From: JALOLG01 sp963776935
GTDB lineage: Bacteria; Actinomycetota; Acidimicrobiia; Acidimicrobiales; Ilumatobacteraceae
Direction: 5' to 3'
NCBI GenBank assembly: GCA_963776935.1
Contig: CAVZOP010000002.1
Location: 930,001-994,000, forward strand
DNA length: 64,000 nucleotides
Position 1 is the first letter of the stretch. Each line of letters begins with the position of its first letter. The position numbers and the translations under genes were made by a program. Of this stretch, positions 18,621-26,838 are shown one piece after another. A model generated the notes under the pieces. The model had not been told where the DNA came from. It ran no database searches and saw nothing but the letters and a program-made list of their open reading frames with translations.

Positions 18621-18646
18621 CCCGCGGAGGCGAAGCCCTCCGCGGG
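18621..18646. terminator. bidirectional hairpin terminator
   Basis: A perfect 10-bp stem (CCCGCGGAGG / CCTCCGCGGG) with a 6-base loop lies in the 47-base gap between the convergent CHRD gene and dprE2. There is no U-tract, as is common for high-GC actinobacterial hairpins. Confidence 0.6.
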
Positions 18647-18652
18647 GCGGGC

Positions 18653-19414
18653 TCAACCGAGCGGCATCCGCCGCCAGATCGCACCGGGCAGGTGACGGAA
18701 GACAGCGAACACCAGGCGCAACTTGGCCGGAACCCAGATCGTGCGGCGACCCGCCCGCAGGCCCTTGACGACCGCCGCCGCGACCGCTTCCGGTGTCGTC
18801 GCCATCGGTGCCGGGTCCAGACCCTCTGTCATCGACGAGGCGACCCAGCCGGGTCGCACGACGAGCACGCTCGCGCCGCTGCCGGCGAGCGCATCGCCGA
18901 GTCCCTGGGCGAACGCGTCGAGCCCGGCCTTCGACGACCCGTAGACGAAGTTCGCCTTGCGGACCCGCTCGCCGGCGACGCTCGAGAGCACCACCAGGCG
19001 CCCGTGGCCCTGCGTTCGGAGCCGGTTCGCCACCGCCAGCCCGACGCTCACCGCGCCGGTGTAGTTGACGGTCACGGCTGACGCCGCGGCGACGGGATCG
19101 GCGTCGAACGTCGCCTGGCTCCCGAGCACACCGAACGCCAGGATCACGATGTCGAGGTCGCCGAAGCGCTCGGCGATGTCGTCGACGACCGCGGCGTGTG
19201 ATGCCGTGTCGGAGGCGTCGAACGGCACCACCGTGACCTCGCCAGCGTCGGGCGCGAGTCGGGTGGCCGCGTCGGCGCCGGCGTCGGTGTCGCGGCAGGC
19301 GAGCACCACGTGCTGAGTGGTGGGCCCACTCAGCGCCTTGACGATGGCCAGGCCGATGTCGCTGGTGCCGCCCAGCAGGACGATCGTCTGCGGTTCGTCG
19401 AGCGCGTTGCGCAT
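18653..19414 (-). CDS. dprE2: decaprenylphospho-beta-D-erythro-pentofuranosid-2-ulose 2-reductase (DprE2-like SDR)
   Basis: A 253-residue short-chain dehydrogenase. It would reduce the 2-keto intermediate made by DprE1 to decaprenyl-phospho-arabinose. Seen are an N-terminal nucleotide-binding block LLGGTSDIGLAIVKAL, the NYTGAVS segment, the catalytic serine strand LVVLSSVAGERVRKANFVYG and the Y-x3-K pair in VYGSSKAGLDAF. The ATG at 19414 gives the usual SDR length; longer in-frame extensions run into the upstream gene. It follows dprE1 by 17 bases on the same strand, the same pairing as in mycobacteria, which strongly supports the assignment. Confidence 0.87.
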   Translation of the reverse strand: MRNALDEPQTIVLLGGTSDIGLAIVKALSGPTTQHVVLACRDTDAGADAATRLAPDAGEVTVVPFDASDTASHAAVVDDIAERFGDLDIVILAFGVLGSQATFDADPVAAASAVTVNYTGAVSVGLAVANRLRTQGHGRLVVLSSVAGERVRKANFVYGSSKAGLDAFAQGLGDALAGSGASVLVVRPGWVASSMTEGLDPAPMATTPEAVAAAVVKGLRAGRRTIWVPAKLRLVFAVFRHLPGAIWRRMPLG

Positions 19415-19430
19415 GGTGAGATGTCTCCGT

Positions 19431-20259
19431 TCAGCCGATGAGCTCGAGCCGCCTGGCGATGTCGCTGATCCACAGACCACCGGGGTCGGCCTTGTGCCGC
19501 GCCTCTTGCCACTCGGACAGGCGCGGGTAGCCGCGACGGATCGACTCCGGCGTGGTGTGGGAGTCCTTCGCCAGGTAGTGGCGACCCCCCGCGTCGAGCA
19601 CACGATCGTCGAGGTCGCGAAGGAGGTCGCCCAAGCCGCTGACACCGGCCGGCAGGTCGACGGTCAGTGTCCAACCGGCCATCGGGAAGCTGAGCGGGCC
19701 GGGGTTCCCGGGTCCGAACCGCTTCAGGACGGCCACGAAGCTGGCCAGGCCGGAACGGACGACGCGCTCGATCACACCGGTGAGTGCCGCCTCCTCACCG
19801 AACGGCACCACGAACTGGTACTGCATGAAGCCGCGCCGCCCGTACACCCGGTTCCACGCCGCGATCCCGTCGAGCGGGTGGAAGAACCGGGTGATCGACT
19901 GGATCTCGCCAACGCGGTGACGTGGCGCCTTGCGGAACCACATCTCGTTGAACGCCCTGACGGTGGCGGGATTGATCAGGTTGGGCACGCCGGGCGGGAC
20001 GGCAGCGAGCATCCGCGGGCCGTAGCCCGTCGGATCGTGATGGCCGGTCACCTGCACGACGCTCGCGTGATCAGCACGGGTCAGCACGCCGCGCCCGAGG
20101 TGCTTGCCCGCAGTGAGCAGGTCGACCCAGGCGACGGAGTACCGGTACTGGTCGTCGCCTTCGGCCATCTCCGCCAGGAGCGAGTCGAGATCGGTGGTCC
20201 TCGTGGTGTCGACGATGCAGCGGCTGGTCTCGATCCGCAGCGCGGCGAACGTCGCGCTC
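19431..20259 (-). CDS. dprE1: decaprenylphosphoryl-beta-D-ribose 2-oxidase, C-terminal part (frameshifted)
   Basis: The C-terminal ~275 residues of DprE1, including the D-arabinono-1,4-lactone-oxidase-type substrate domain: YSVAWVDLLTAGKHLGRGVL, then RRGFMQYQFVVPFG, and near the end HTTPESIRRGYPRLSEWQ. The frame leading into it reads FAALRIETSRCIVDTTRTTD, exactly what DprE1 has after the FAD domain. It joins the N-terminal frame if one surplus base near 20250-20259 is removed (GAG-C-GCG-ACG). Together the protein is about 450 residues, the family norm. The gene is immediately upstream of dprE2. Confidence 0.8.
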
Positions 20260-20784
20260 GACGACGATCCCGGTGAGTCCCATCCCGCCGATCGTCGCCC
20301 ACCACAGCTCCGGATCGGACTCCTCCGTGACGTCGACCATCGCCCCGTCGGCCATCAGCATCGACATCGACCGCAGGTGGTTGCCGAAGGAGCCGTCGAC
20401 GTGGTGGTTCTTGCCGTGGACGTCGCTCGCGATGGCGCCGCCGAGCGTCACGAAGCGGGTCCCCGGGGTCACCGGCACGAAGTAGCCGCGCGGGATGAGG
20501 TGGCGCAGCAGTTCGTCGAAGCTGACACCGGCGTGGGCGCTGACGAGGCCGGTCGCGGCGTCGAGCCGGATCCCGCCGGACGGTGACCCCAGGCGTACGA
20601 CCGTGCCGCCGGCGTTCTGCGCGGCGTCTCCGTACGACCGGCCGAGCCCGCGGGCCAGCACGCCCCGTGCACCGGCGGACGCGACCGCCTCGGCGAGCGA
20701 CGCGTCGTCGACGTCGACGACGTCGGCCCGACTCGGAGCCGTCCGTCCCCAGCCCGTCAGCATCGTCGAACGCGCCTCGTGCAC
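20250..20784 (-). CDS. dprE1: decaprenylphosphoryl-beta-D-ribose 2-oxidase, N-terminal FAD part (frameshifted)
   Basis: The first ~178 residues of DprE1: LTGWGRTAPS at the start, the FAD-binding GLGRSYGDAAQNAGGTVV block, then PVTPGTRFVTLGGAIASDVH with GKNHHVDGSFGNHLRSM. This GKN-x-H pattern is typical of the vanillyl-alcohol-oxidase fold. The enzyme oxidises decaprenyl-phospho-ribose on the way to the arabinose donor. The frame breaks after TGIVVER, where the sequence turns arginine-rich. Start GTG at 20784 is preceded by a leaderless-type TAGCGT box. It is fourth in the unit HAD-ubiA-methyltransferase-dprE1-dprE2. Confidence 0.82.
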
Positions 20785-20791
20785 GGCGGAG

Positions 20792-20797
20792 ACGCTA
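20792..20797 (-). promoter_or_regulatory. -10 box of a leaderless promoter for dprE1
   Basis: TAGCGT on the minus strand lies 7 bases before the GTG start of dprE1, within the 69-base gap behind the methyltransferase gene. It would give dprE1-dprE2 a promoter separate from the upstream genes. Confidence 0.5.
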
Positions 20798-20853
20798 CCG
20801 GTCGGTCGCTGCGCCGGAAGGGAGGCGGACCGGTGGCGCGGGCACGGCGATGC

Positions 20854-21597
20854 TCAGTACGGCCACGTCGGAGGAACGCGGCCGAGTCGCCGCATGATCT
20901 TGCCGAGCCCGAGCGTCAGAGCGACCTTGAGCGCCACGTTCTTCGCGAACCACGGCAGTTGGGCGAGTTGCCGGGCGAGGTTGGCGCTGCGCGCCCGCAG
21001 GCCGCTGGGGAGGTCGGCGCGGTACTCGGCGAGCGAGCGTGAGCGACCGATGTAGCGGAACCGGTTGCCGGTGCTCAACTGGCGCAGGATCGCGAGTGTC
21101 ACGCCGATCGACGAGAACGAGTCGTGGATCAGCAACGTTCCGCCGTCGGAGACCCGCCGCCCCCATTCGGCGATGTCCCGCCGCGCCGGTGCGTACCGGT
21201 GGGCGCCATCGACGTAGAGCACGTCGATGGGATCGCCGACGTCGGCATGCGCCGCGTCCGAGAAGGCGCTGATGTGACGGACCCGATCCGCGACTCCGGC
21301 CGCGGCGAGGTTGGCGTTGAACGCCTGCTGGTCGCCGGCGGCCTCGGCCTCGAATCCGGCGAGCTCCTGCGGGCCGCGATCGTTGCCGGCGTGCGGGTCG
21401 ATGGCGATCACCTCGACACCGGGCGGTGCCGCGGTGGCGAGGACGATCGTCGACTTGCCGCGGAAGCTGCCGATCTCGACGATCCGACCGTCGGGTGGGC
21501 ATCGCGCGGCGGCCGCGAACAGCCGCCGGCCCTGCTCGTCGGTCATCCAGCCGTCGACGGCGGCCACCGACTCGGCGATCTCGTCGTACGTGCTCAT
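20854..21597 (-). CDS. class I SAM-dependent methyltransferase (Methyltransf_24 type)
   Basis: A 247-residue protein with a Rossmann methyltransferase fold. Motif I is GRIVEIGSFRGKSTIVLA (residues ~38-55), then VEVIAIDPHAGNDRG and the acidic DVLYVDGAHRYAPARRD, typical of the Methyltransf_24 group. A basic, slightly hydrophobic C-terminal tail may touch the membrane. The substrate is unknown. Its place between the UbiA and DprE1 genes suggests a lipid-linked sugar or the glycan made from it, which is inference. The ATG at 21597 overlaps the UbiA stop by four bases (ATGA). Confidence 0.82.
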   Translation of the reverse strand: MSTYDEIAESVAAVDGWMTDEQGRRLFAAAARCPPDGRIVEIGSFRGKSTIVLATAAPPGVEVIAIDPHAGNDRGPQELAGFEAEAAGDQQAFNANLAAAGVADRVRHISAFSDAAHADVGDPIDVLYVDGAHRYAPARRDIAEWGRRVSDGGTLLIHDSFSSIGVTLAILRQLSTGNRFRYIGRSRSLAEYRADLPSGLRARSANLARQLAQLPWFAKNVALKVALTLGLGKIMRRLGRVPPTWPY

Positions 21598-22475
21598 CGC
21601 GTGTACACCGCCAGGCCGTAGACCACCAGCCACGCCAGCCCGAGCACCTGCAACACGCGGTCGCTGGCGAACACGTCCTCCGGCGCGGCACCGTGGCCCT
21701 GGTCGAGCACGAGCCCGTAGCGCAGGAGCGCGGTCAGCATCGGAACGATCGAGAGCTCGTACAGCGGCCAGTCCGACGACGACAGGTCCCGCGTCTCGAA
21801 CGCCCACTGGCAGTAGCTGACGACCGTGGCGGCGCACGAGACGGCGAGCACGATCCGCAGGAAGCCGACGCTGTACTCGTTGAGCGTCGCGCGCGACGCG
21901 CCGGCGTCGGCGCCGAGGCGGTCGTGGTCGTTGAGCTCGGCATAGCGCTTGCCGGCCACGATGAACAGCGACCCGAACGTCGTGCACAGCACGAACCAGT
22001 CGGACATCGGCACGTCGACGGCCACTGCTCCCCCGGCGGCGCGCAACACGAACCCGGAGGCGATGACCACGAGATCGACCACCGCGATCCGCTTGAGGAC
22101 GACGCTGTAGCTGATCGTCAGCACGATGTAGGTGCCCACGATGGCGACCGTCTGCCACCGCCCGGTCAGGGCGGCGACCCCGAGCGAGGCGACGAGGAGC
22201 GCGACTCCCACCAGGCGGGCGGTCGGGATCGGGACGAGTCCGGCCGCGACCGGCCGGTTGCGCTTGGTGGGGTGCGCCCGGTCGGACTCCACGTCGAGCA
22301 CGTCGTTCCAGAAGTACGTTCCGCTGGCTGCCAAGCAGAACGCCACGAACGCCAGCAACGCCCGCCCCAGGCTCGGTCCGTCGTCGAGGACGCCAGCCGC
22401 GCCAGGGGCGGCGAACACGAGCACGTTCTTCAGCCACTGTTTGGGCCGGCCGGTGCGGAGGAGTCCTGCGATCAT
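21594..22475 (-). CDS. decaprenyl-phosphate phosphoribosyltransferase (UbiA family)
   Basis: A 293-residue UbiA-type prenyltransferase with eight to nine membrane helices. It would transfer 5-phosphoribose from PRPP to decaprenyl phosphate, the first committed step towards decaprenyl-phospho-arabinose. The opening RPKQWLKNVLVFAAP, the first aspartate motif NDVLDVESDRAHPTKRNRP and a second acidic site RYAELNDHD match the bacterial DPPR-synthase branch rather than menaquinone-type UbiA. The adjoining dprE1-dprE2 and HAD phosphatase genes support this substrate. Its stop overlaps the methyltransferase start. Confidence 0.87.
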   Translation of the reverse strand: MIAGLLRTGRPKQWLKNVLVFAAPGAAGVLDDGPSLGRALLAFVAFCLAASGTYFWNDVLDVESDRAHPTKRNRPVAAGLVPIPTARLVGVALLVASLGVAALTGRWQTVAIVGTYIVLTISYSVVLKRIAVVDLVVIASGFVLRAAGGAVAVDVPMSDWFVLCTTFGSLFIVAGKRYAELNDHDRLGADAGASRATLNEYSVGFLRIVLAVSCAATVVSYCQWAFETRDLSSSDWPLYELSIVPMLTALLRYGLVLDQGHGAAPEDVFASDRVLQVLGLAWLVVYGLAVYTR

Positions 22476-22485
22476 CGGCGCGTCA

Positions 22486-23136
22486 TCAATCCGTCGCCGG
22501 AACGCTAGTGAGCGGCGAGGTCACCCACACGGGATGGTCGGCCGCACCGAGCAGTTCACGGTCGCCGACCGAGTCACCGTAGGCCCAGAGCACGATCCCG
22601 CCGCGTCCACCATCGAGGTCGTCGCGCCCAGGAAACCACTCGGCCAACCACTCGTCGAGCCGGCGCAGCTTCTCCGGTCCCCGGCAGTTGTCGCCGACCA
22701 GCGCACCGGTGTACCTCACGCCGTCCCTGGCGAGTCGGGTGGCCAAGACCGCATCGACGCCGAGCGCTCGCCCGAGGATGTCGAGGTACAGCTCGTACGA
22801 CGCCGAGACGAGCACGACGGTGTGCCCCTGTTGGCGGTGCCAGTTCAGGCGCGCCACCGTGTCGTCGCGCAGCCACTGCTCGATGTCGGCGCCGAACGTT
22901 GCCGCCACCTGGTCGACGTCGGCCACCGCCCGGCCGCGGACCGCGACCGACGTGGCGATCACCTTGAGCCGCTGCCGATCACGCCGCGCCAGGGCGGCGA
23001 TGACCGAAGGCGCCCGCGTGACGAGACCGAACACCAGCCGCCAGGCACCGAGCCGCAGCAGGAACGGGACGACACAGTCACGTCGGGTCAACGTGCCATC
23101 GACGTCGAATGCCGCGACCACGGGTCTGTCCGCCAC
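22486..23136 (-). CDS. HAD-IB phosphatase (SerB-like), possible DPPR phosphatase
   Basis: A 216-residue HAD hydrolase of subfamily IB. Motif I is AFDVDGTLTRRDC with both aspartates, motif II is VVLVSASYELY, and motif IV is YGDSVGDRELL. The GTG start at 23136 was chosen because the HAD motif begins about ten residues in; longer extensions run into the TetR gene. Proteins of this group remove phosphate from small or lipid-linked substrates. Lying 10 bases before the UbiA gene, it may dephosphorylate decaprenyl-phospho-5-phosphoribose before DprE1 acts, a step whose enzyme is otherwise missing here. That role is inference. Confidence 0.8.
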   Translation of the reverse strand: MADRPVVAAFDVDGTLTRRDCVVPFLLRLGAWRLVFGLVTRAPSVIAALARRDRQRLKVIATSVAVRGRAVADVDQVAATFGADIEQWLRDDTVARLNWHRQQGHTVVLVSASYELYLDILGRALGVDAVLATRLARDGVRYTGALVGDNCRGPEKLRRLDEWLAEWFPGRDDLDGGRGGIVLWAYGDSVGDRELLGAADHPVWVTSPLTSVPATD

Positions 23137-23170
23137 GAGCGACCATCCTGCCAGGCGGTCTGCACCCGGA

Positions 23171-23752
23171 TCAGGGACCGCGGAACAGTTCCCGTTCGAG
23201 CGTTTCGGTGATCCGGCGCGCCGTGTCGGTCCGCGTCCACCCCCGCTCACTGGTGAGATGGTGGACGTTGGTGGGGTGGACGCTCGCCCACGTCCAGTCG
23301 GTCGCGGTATCGACGTCCCACGAGGGCGACAGCTGGTCGTCGTCGGCGAGGCGGGCGATCGCGATCCGGATGCCGCCGCGCCAGTCGTTCATGCGGTCGC
23401 GGTAGGCGTCGGCGCCTTCTCCGCCCGTCAGGCTCGCTGCTTCGAGAGCGAGATGGACGCGCATGATGGAGGGGATGTAGTCGAACCAGATGTCGAGCAT
23501 CCGCCGGAACCCCTCACGAGACGGCAGGTGCCGGGTCGCGGCGAGGCCGCTGCGGAACCCCGACGTGTGGTCGACGCGGGCAGCCATCTCGACCAGCAGC
23601 GAGGCTCGGTTCCCGAAGTGGAGGTACACGGCCTGGCGGCTCACGCCGGCATTGGCGCCGACCGCGGCCAGCGTGAGCCGGTCCACGCCGTGCTCGGTGG
23701 CCTGCTGCCAGGCGGCGTCCAGGAGCCGATCGCGGGTCGAAGGATCCGGCAT
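23171..23752 (-). CDS. TetR-family transcriptional regulator
   Basis: A 193-residue regulator with an N-terminal TetR helix-turn-helix at about residues 8-53 (RDRLLDAAWQQATEHG, LTLAAVGANAGVSRQAVYLH) and a ligand-binding helical domain behind it. It is divergent from an acyl-CoA ligase gene. The 97-base spacer contains an 8-bp inverted repeat and a third half-site that are very probably its operators. It would repress the ligase and itself until an acyl-CoA or similar effector binds. The ATG at 23752 gives a normal TetR N-terminus. Confidence 0.85.
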   Translation of the reverse strand: MPDPSTRDRLLDAAWQQATEHGVDRLTLAAVGANAGVSRQAVYLHFGNRASLLVEMAARVDHTSGFRSGLAATRHLPSREGFRRMLDIWFDYIPSIMRVHLALEAASLTGGEGADAYRDRMNDWRGGIRIAIARLADDDQLSPSWDVDTATDWTWASVHPTNVHHLTSERGWTRTDTARRITETLERELFRGP

Positions 23753-23770
23753 CCACGCATTCTGTCCTGT

Positions 23771-23813
23771 CACTTGACACGCGTCAAGTGCTGCTGGTTT
23801 ACTCGCGTCAAGT
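23771..23813. promoter_or_regulatory. TetR operator: inverted repeat plus extra half-site
   Basis: CACTTGAC-ACGC-GTCAAGTG (23771-23790) is a perfect 8-bp inverted repeat. A further half-site CGCGTCAAGT lies at 23804-23813, giving three matching half-sites in the spacer between the divergent TetR and ligase genes. The TTGACA-like core may also serve as a -35 element. Confidence 0.7.
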
Positions 23814-23849
23814 ACCGATCCCGCCGAGCACGGCTTCGAGGAGGCATCG

Positions 23850-25431
23850 ATGATCTGGACCAGCGACATGGAGCCGGTGGAGATCGACGACACGACGATC
23901 GGCACGGCGGTAGTGCGGGCGATCGCCGACTCACCCCGATCGCACCGCACTCGTCGACGGGGTGAGCGGCGTCGCGACGAGCTACGGCGAGTTCGGTCTC
24001 GGCATCGAGCGGATCGCAGCCTGGCTCGCCGCCGACGGCATCGGTGACGGAGACTGCGTCGCGATCTGGGCACCCAACGTGCCGGCGGTGGCAGCCTGGG
24101 CGGTGGCGGCGATGCACGTCGGAGCTTCGGTCACCGGTCTCAATCCGGCATCGACCGACAGCGAGGTGCGGGTCCAGTTCCACGACGCCAACGCGTCCGC
24201 GATCGTCACCATTCGGGGACTGATCGATCGAGCCCGGACGCTCGGACCGCGTCGGGTGATCGACATCGGCGACGCCGCCGGCGCCGCCGGCGCGCTGCCG
24301 ACGTGGCTCGACGACGCTCACGCCCCGCAATCCGATGTCGATGATGTGCGCCTCGGTGTCGATCCCGATTCGGTCGCGCTGCTGCCGTACTCGAGCGGCA
24401 CGACAGGCCTGCCCAAAGGGGTCATGTTGACCCATCGCCAACTGGTCACGTCGTGTCGCCAGATCGCTCGGTCGCTCGAAGCCGACGCTCACGACGTCAC
24501 GCTCGCCGTCGCGCCGTGGTTCCACATCCTCGGCATGACCGCCGAGCTGCTCGTCCCGCTGACCGTCGGTGCGACCGTCGTCACGATGCCGCGCTTCGAC
24601 CCGATCGAGTTCCTCGATCTGATCGAACGACACCGCGTCACGTATCTCGCCGTGCCGCCACCCGTGGCATCGTTCCTCGTCCGTCACCCCCACCTCACCG
24701 GACACGATCTGGCGAGCCTGGAGCTGCTCGCCAGCGGTGGCGCTCCCCTGCCACCGGCCACTCACGAGGAGCTCGCGCGCCGGCTCCCAGGCTGTGCCGT
24801 CGGCCAGGGCTGGGGACTCACCGAGACGTGCGGCGCGATCAGCGTGCCCCGGCGTCCGGGCGGCACCCGTCCGGGCACCGTCGGCACCCTGCTCCCCAAC
24901 ACCGAGCTGCGCGTCGTCAACCCCGAGGGTGGCGAGCTGCTCGCCGCCGGCGAGAACGGCGAGCTCCAGGCTCGCGGGCCCCAGACGATGCTCGGCTACC
25001 TGAATCGACCCGACGCGACGGCCGAGATGATCACCGCCGACGGCTGGGTCCGCACGGGTGATCTCGGTCATGTCGACGGTGACGGCAACATCGTGGTCGT
25101 CGACCGGCTCAAGGAGCTCATCAAGGTGAACGCCTTCCAGGTCGCCCCGGCCGAGGTCGAAGCGGTGATCGTCGGGCACCCGGCGGTCGCCGACGCCGCC
25201 ATCGTCGGCGCGCCCGACGAGCGCACCGGTGAGACCCCCGTGGCCTACGTCGTCACCACCCGCCCAGTCGAGCCCGAACGCCTGACGGAATGGATCGACC
25301 AACGGCTGGCGCCGTACAAGCGACCGTCGACCATCCGCTTCGTCGAGAACCTCCCGAGGACACCGTCGGGCAAGCTGCTCAGGCGCCAACTCCGGTCTCT
25401 ACACTGCGCGGATGACCTCCGACCCCGATGA
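23850..25431 (+). CDS. AMP-forming acyl-CoA synthetase (4CL/FadD-like), frameshifted near N-terminus
   Basis: An ANL-superfamily ligase that activates a carboxylic acid with ATP and joins it to CoA. In order it shows LLPYSSGTTGLPKGVMLTHR (P-loop), GQGWGLTETCG, DGWVRTGDLG, the hinge DRLKELIKVN and the catalytic lysine in PRTPSGKLLRR at the C-terminus. Translation probably begins at ATG 23850 (MIWTSDMEPVEIDD) and enters the main frame after IADSP. One C too many in the CCCC run at 23934-23937 breaks it, since D-R-T-A-L-V-D-G follows in the other frame. Corrected length is about 526 residues, normal for the family. It lies downstream of the TetR operator, so it is probably TetR-controlled. Confidence 0.83.
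25400..25405 (+). promoter_or_regulatory. -10 box of a leaderless promoter
   Basis: TACACT lies 6 bases before the ATG at 25412, inside the 3' end of the ligase gene. It would allow the DUF2007-like gene to be expressed independently of the TetR-controlled ligase. Confidence 0.45.
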
Positions 25432-25792
25432 GCACGCCGACCCGATCGCCGTGGCGTCGTACGCCACCGCCGGTGAGGCCGAGGTAGCGAAGGCGAAGCT
25501 CGGCGCCTACGGAATCGAGGCCGCGCTCGACGACCAGATCGAGGGTGGCACGGTCGTGGTCGAGGGTGAGCCGGGAGTGATCGTCGAGGTGAAGGCGGCC
25601 GATGCCGACGACGCCCGGCGCATCCTCAGTGAGGGCGATGCGATCGCCGAGCCTCCCGCCGATTCCTGGACGCGGGCACGGTCGGAACGGTCGGATCCCT
25701 GGCAGGTCGCGTTCGCGCGCCGGTCCGCTGCGATACTGCCGGCGTGCGGTTCGTCGAGCAGCTGCGATCGTTCCAGAGGCGCCGGATCCTGA
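25412..25792 (+). CDS. small DUF2007-like protein (putative signal-transducing protein)
   Basis: A 126-residue protein. Residues ~12-75 form the ferredoxin-like unit of the DUF2007 group (YATAGEAEVAKAKLGAYGIE, then GVIVEVKAADADDARRIL). Such proteins occur alone or fused to other domains and have no settled function. The C-terminal ~40 residues are unlike the rest and overlap the start of the methyltransferase gene by 49 bases, so the true end may be earlier if the sequence carries an indel. Start ATG overlaps the ligase end by 20 bases and has a leaderless-type box. Confidence 0.7.
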   Translation: MTSDPDEHADPIAVASYATAGEAEVAKAKLGAYGIEAALDDQIEGGTVVVEGEPGVIVEVKAADADDARRILSEGDAIAEPPADSWTRARSERSDPWQVAFARRSAAILPACGSSSSCDRSRGAGS

Positions 25793-26838
25793 TCCCCGTC
25801 CGTGCCGACGACCTCGTGCTCGACGTCGGCAGCGGCGACAAGCCACATTGGCGTGCCGACGTGTTGCTCGACCGCTACATCGACGCGGCGCACGCCGGCC
25901 AGCGGTCGGGACGTCGGGCGGCGCGTGTCAGCCGCCCGCTGTTCGACGCCGACGCCGCGGCCATGCCGTTCGCCGACCGGGCCTTCGACTACTCCGTCTG
26001 CTCCCACGTGTTGGAGCACGTCGTCGACCCAGGTGCTGTGATCGACGAGTTGGTACGGGTTTCGAAGGCCGGCTACATCGAGGTGCCGGAGGCGTCGAGC
26101 GCCAAGATCCTCGACTTCCCGAGCCACCTGTGGTGGGTCCGGCTCGAGGGCAGCACGCTGGTGTTCACCGCCAAGACGGAGCGATATCACGACGCCGAGA
26201 TCGACGCCTACATCCAACGCGCTGGCATCGAGCACCGGTTGGCCGACCTGCTCGACTCCGACTTCGACCATCGCATCATTTCCCTGCCGTGGGTGGGGAC
26301 GGTCGGCTACCGGGTCGAGGGCGAGGTCCCGCAGTCCTTGATCGATTTCGCCGCCGCGTCCGGCGGCCACCAACGCGTCGGTCAGACGATCGTCGCCCGC
26401 CTGATGACGGCCGTGATGACACTGCCCTTGCGCCGCATCCGCCGCCGGGCGCCGATCCTCTACGACGACGTCGTCGCCGAGCCCCACCGCACCGGCACCC
26501 GCGAACCCCTCCGCCGCCAGGTGTACGGCCCACCTCCCCCACGACGTTCTGGCATCGCCTCGACAGATGCGCTCCGGAACGGACACTGGTCGCCGGTTCA
26601 GCTTGGGAGGCTCGCCAGGCACTCCTCGAGACCGGATCCGGCCGGGCCGCCGGTCATGGTTTGGCGGACCTCGTGGTACTCGGCATCCAGAACGGCGAGG
26701 CGAGTGGTATCGCCGGCGGTGGCCGCCTCCACCGAGTCTTCGGCGATGCGGCCGAGGCGGTGGAGCTTGTTGCGGAAGTCCTGGTACGTCGTCGTGTCCG
26801 TCGACGGTGGCGCGTCGAGCGCCTTCAGCTCCTCATAG
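25744..26838 (+). CDS. SAM-dependent methyltransferase (Methyltransf_11 type); 3' end uncertain
   Basis: A class I methyltransferase. DDLVLDVGSGDKPHWRADV (residues ~20-38) is motif I, and AAMPFADRAFDYSVCSHVLE with HVVDPGAVIDELVRV are the usual second half. The real protein probably ends near residue 270-280 (about base 26570), because beyond REPLRRQVYGPPPP the sequence is the antisense of the next gene. No stop occurs in this frame until 26838, giving a 240-base tail-to-tail overlap. Either the overlap is real or an indel has removed the stop. Substrate unknown. GTG start at 25744. Confidence 0.68.
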   Translation: MRFVEQLRSFQRRRILIPVRADDLVLDVGSGDKPHWRADVLLDRYIDAAHAGQRSGRRAARVSRPLFDADAAAMPFADRAFDYSVCSHVLEHVVDPGAVIDELVRVSKAGYIEVPEASSAKILDFPSHLWWVRLEGSTLVFTAKTERYHDAEIDAYIQRAGIEHRLADLLDSDFDHRIISLPWVGTVGYRVEGEVPQSLIDFAAASGGHQRVGQTIVARLMTAVMTLPLRRIRRRAPILYDDVVAEPHRTGTREPLRRQVYGPPPPRRSGIASTDALRNGHWSPVQLGRLARHSSRPDPAGPPVMVWRTSWYSASRTARRVVSPAVAASTESSAMRPRRWSLLRKSWYVVVSVDGGASSAFSSS

